Shown here: positions 60,936 to 64,000 of the stretch, in pieces
How the letters are laid out: each line of letters opens with the position of its first letter
Numbering within the stretch: position 1 is the first letter of the stretch
Origin: Fratercula arctica
Taxonomy: Eukaryota; Chordata; Aves; Charadriiformes; Alcidae
NCBI GenBank assembly: GCA_947846985.1
Contig: CANTUZ010000004.1
Coordinates: 79,308,159 to 79,372,158, forward strand
Length of the DNA stretch: 64,000 bases
Reading direction: 5' to 3'
The notes under the pieces: generated by a model
What the model was told of the DNA's origin: nothing
The model's input: only the letters and a program-made list of their open reading frames with translations
The model's database searches: none
Program-made: the position numbers and the translations under genes

Positions 60936-62582
60936 AGCCATGACAGGGTGTGTTTTTCTCAGCCATTAATGAGCGCTGTAGGTAAATTGTGCAGTAGGAA
61001 GGCGGCCCTGAGGTATACTAGTGTCACAGCAAATGTGCTGGGATTATTTTAGATGTTATTATCAAAAAGAAAAAAAAAAAAAAAAAAAAGAGAGATATTT
61101 TGGATGAATCTCAAACGGTTTAAAAGTGGAGAAGGACCGGAATACGGAGATAAACTCATAGTCTAAACCAGGGAGAGGTTTAACAGAGCCTCTTCTCCCA
61201 CGACTTGCCATTTGTAAATGTTTTCTCTAGTGACACTTATCTGACAGAAGAACTAGGCCTACGCATCGTCTGGAAATTGCAAGAAAATAAGCATTAAAAA
61301 GATCACAAATCCCAAGGACTGAAGGTGGGGCGTCCTCCAGAAGCTAGAAGGAAGAGTCTCCAACATAGGAAACACAAATATTTCAAAAGAAAGGGCTTGA
61401 TTCAGCTAATATTATTTAGCGTTAATATGGATAGCATTGTCCTACTTCCTAGAGCAACAGCTATCTGGCCTCCTAAATGTCCACACAAAAGCCATGTCCC
61501 TTTTGACTGAAATTCTTTAATAAAACACTGTGGTATTGAGGGGTCTGATTAAAGAGCTAACACAACAAATCCAAGGAGGCCTACAGAAAAACATTCAAGG
61601 CTTCAATTTAAAAAGAGACTGGGGATTTTGTTTCCTCTTAGCCCTTTTAGACCAATCTGTTCGTTTTACAGGTTCTGAGAAGCGTTAATATTAACAAGTA
61701 GCGAGATGGGCAGATTCTACCAAATTGTTTTAAAAGAATCAGTGCTAGAAAACGGTGCGCACAGATGTCTGCATTCAGCAATTCCTGCCTATGAGTTCGC
61801 ACCCCAGCTGTAGGTCTGACCACAGCTGAAAAGCATGGCTGATAGCTAGAGCAAGAAGGGGATAAAGCCACGAGAAGTGGGTTCACAGCGCTAACTTCAC
61901 ATCCTCATGAAACTTCAGGTTTGGTTCCATTCCATTTTTAGCTATGCCTGATATTTACACATTCCCCTAAAATTACTTAATATCTCTTTGAGTGTGTGGG
62001 CAGATCCTCTTTCCCATTCTGACTTCCTTTGCTCAGCTTCAGTGACCCACGGACTGGTGACTGGTGGCATCCTGCCCAGACCGTTGACTGGTCATCTGGC
62101 CAGCATGAAGCAGAGCTTAGCAGATCCTCAGCCCACTTTCATAAATCCCTCATTGCCACTGCTGATGTTGGTGCAAAACAAAAAAAAAAAAAAAAAACAC
62201 CAAACAAAAAAAAAACAAAAAAAAATGGGTTGAGATAAAGATTTTGTGTAATCGGTGCAAGTCTGGCTGCCCAAACTGTGTCAAATCTGATGCTCCTGCA
62301 GCCTTCCTGAGTCCAGATGCCTAGATGGGAGGTCTGGCCCAAGCATCGCAATTTCCTTTCTACAGAAATCAGGACAGTTGAAACTTGTCACAGGATCTAC
62401 ATCCAAATGCAGGAATGTGGCACAGTCCTTGGGGTTTTCAATTTAGACATTGTCTCATACACACAAATAGTCTAACCCACTTTTAAGAGTGGAGCAACAG
62501 GCAGGAAATGTTTTTACCGTCTTGGTTTGAATGTAACTTTGGGTTTTTGAAGTATTCTATGAATTGTTTGACGCGGCAGTAG
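60936..62582. other. Gene-free sequence with A-rich tracts
   Basis: A20 at 61070-61089 and a longer A-rich tract at about 62178-62225. The bases right after it (ATGGGTTGAGATAAAG) echo a segment of the family-B LTR, but nothing around them does. No gene recognised. Confidence 0.58.
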
Positions 62583-62710
62583 CTCTGGTTTCACAACACG
62601 TTCTGGGCCAATTTCTGCTCTGATTAGGGTAATTTTTTACGGTTCTAGCTCTGCCTCACCCATGTGAATAGCACTGGTAGCCATGGTGTAAATCAGAGAG
62701 TTAGTGGAGT
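62583..62710 (+). repeat. Possible ancient amniote repeat remnant
   Basis: GGGCCAATTTCTGCTCTGAT and, about 100 bases on, TGGTGTAAATCAGAGAGTTA and GTGGAG follow a repeat known from turtles and birds (GGCCAAATTCTGCTCTCA, then GGTGTAAATCAGGAGTAAC). The middle is not convincing. Confidence 0.4.
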
Positions 62711-64000
62711 GACCAAGACTTTCCAGACTGACTTTAAAACATACTTATGAAGTAAGGATTTTTCTAAAGTTGATAGTATTTTAGGTCAGTTTTGTCTTCT
62801 GTTAAAACTGAAAGAATGTTTTTATGTAGCAAAACGTTTGATTTTTCTGACAGAGAGAAAATAGGAAATAAATGTGTCTTCTTCCTCTTCTGCGACCGTC
62901 TTATCTTTAACTTTTTCCTCTGAAAAGCTAGTTTTCTGAGCCCTGTGGGACATTCCGTGTCTCTTTCCATGAGGATCTTCTTGACACCATTTTCCAATGG
63001 ACAGACATATTGCCTGTAGCTTAAAAACTCTCTGCATCCAGCTCATTGAGAATGCCTTCCTAACACTGGTTCTGGCTGACTCCCACCGGGACTCACTGGC
63101 CTGTGTTAGACAGCCCAGTCTCTATCCAAACGCCACGTGACAAATTTCATGAAATTTAGTGTACAGTAGGCTTCTGAGAGGAGACAGAGGATCCAGCACA
63201 CAGCAGTACCTTGGAAATCAGTTCAATGCCTTTTTTTTTCATACTGGGATCAGCAATTTGAGTGAAGCTTCTAAAGGATTTGTTAGGGAGGAAAGTCGTG
63301 GTACTTCACAGAAAATAAAGCCAATATTACTCCAAAACAGGTACATAAGCTTAGCTGCACGAAACATGAGTTTTGTCTATGCCTATAACACGTTTTTTTT
63401 TCATATGACCGAATTTTGCACAAAGACCTATAACAATGTCTTTGAAAGCTCATAGAATTTAATACAGAATTTCCCATTTTCTACATTATTTATTTTAAAA
63501 GATAATGGAATTATTATTTATTGAGTACCCACTAGAAAATTTTACCGTTTAACATTTCTGCAGAAAGGCTGTCATTCCTTACTATGTTTTTATGTCTTTT
63601 CGAGAAGAGGGGGCTTAGAATTTTGACTAATTGTGGCTTTTGCTACCAGTCAGTTTTATTACCCTTATACTTCAGCATAAGAAACGTGCAGGTTGTTTTT
63701 CAGATCAAATGCTTCTGGGGGAACAATAATGGTGGTTCTTGCACCGAAGTTCTACTGTAGCTTGTAAGGACCAATAATTCTCCGGTGAATTTTATATATG
63801 CCGGCCCAAACCACGACAGTCATTTTCAAAATCCAGAATGAAGAAATAGAAATATAAAAAAGTATCTAAGTTAAATAGTAAGAAAATCTCGCTAAAAATA
63901 CTGATTATCATTGTACTTTTTTTGAAAATCTTATTAATATTAGTAAAAAGCTGTGTAGCAGTACTCCATGTATCAAGACTCCTAAGTACACAATCACTTT
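62711..64000. other. Gene-free single-copy sequence
   Basis: AT-rich to the window edge. Short frames on both strands, none resembling a protein family. No repeat recognised. Confidence 0.62.

Noticed and set aside
62160..62250. LTR remnant after the A-rich tract (TGGGTTGAGATAAAG)
   Set aside because: Only about 15 bases match; neither side continues the LTR.
1..64000. CRISPR arrays, bacterial operons, ribosome binding sites, riboswitches, rRNA
   Set aside because: None is present; the repeat content shows nuclear bird DNA, where these prokaryotic features do not apply.

Overview
The window is avian nuclear DNA: intergenic or deep-intronic sequence with no protein-coding gene that I can support on either strand. 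The evidence for a bird is the repeat content. There are about ten CR1 LINE copies of bird type, most of them 5'-truncated and ending in the CR1 3' octamer motif (ATTCTATG on the sense strand). There are also three LTRs of endogenous-retrovirus families typical of birds, and several very worn repeats of kinds I know from turtles, crocodilians and birds. The background is AT-rich, has many A/T homopolymers, and has stop codons in every frame.

Layout. 1-2020 is single-copy. 2021-2545 is a CR1 (-). 2546-17118 is a long single-copy stretch with only microsatellites and small tandem duplications. CR1 copies follow at 17119-17432 (+) and 20407-20694 (-), then a much older CR1 at 21450-21890 (-). 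24147-24830 is an internal CR1 fragment (+) that still encodes a recognisable reverse-transcriptase core. 27979-28341 and 28342-28900 are two LTRs lying in opposite orientation with no spacer. 32.5-37.1 kb holds three CR1 copies of one subfamily, all on the minus strand. 37.1-47.4 kb is single-copy with small repeats. 47381-47949 is a CR1 (+). 49725-49746 is a run of 22 G, followed at 49761-50320 by a solo LTR (-). 51086-51176 is an internally deleted CR1 (-) and 55745-56156 a CR1 of a third subfamily (+). The rest, to 64000, is single-copy with homopolymers and a few fossil repeats, including a tRNA-like SINE candidate near 60.86 kb.

No genes work together here. The only coding relics are CR1 ORF2 pieces (RT core and C-terminal tail), all dead. 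If the window has function, it is most likely in conserved non-coding elements: several blocks with retained CpGs, homeobox-type TAAT motifs and no repeat signature are listed as candidates, but conservation cannot be measured from one sequence. I did not find a new biological system. The observations most worth a second look are the inverted LTR junction, the CR1 RT fragment that has lost its 3' end, the 22-G run beside an LTR, a perfect hairpin in a GC-rich island at 46.5 kb, and the tRNA-like element at 60.86 kb.
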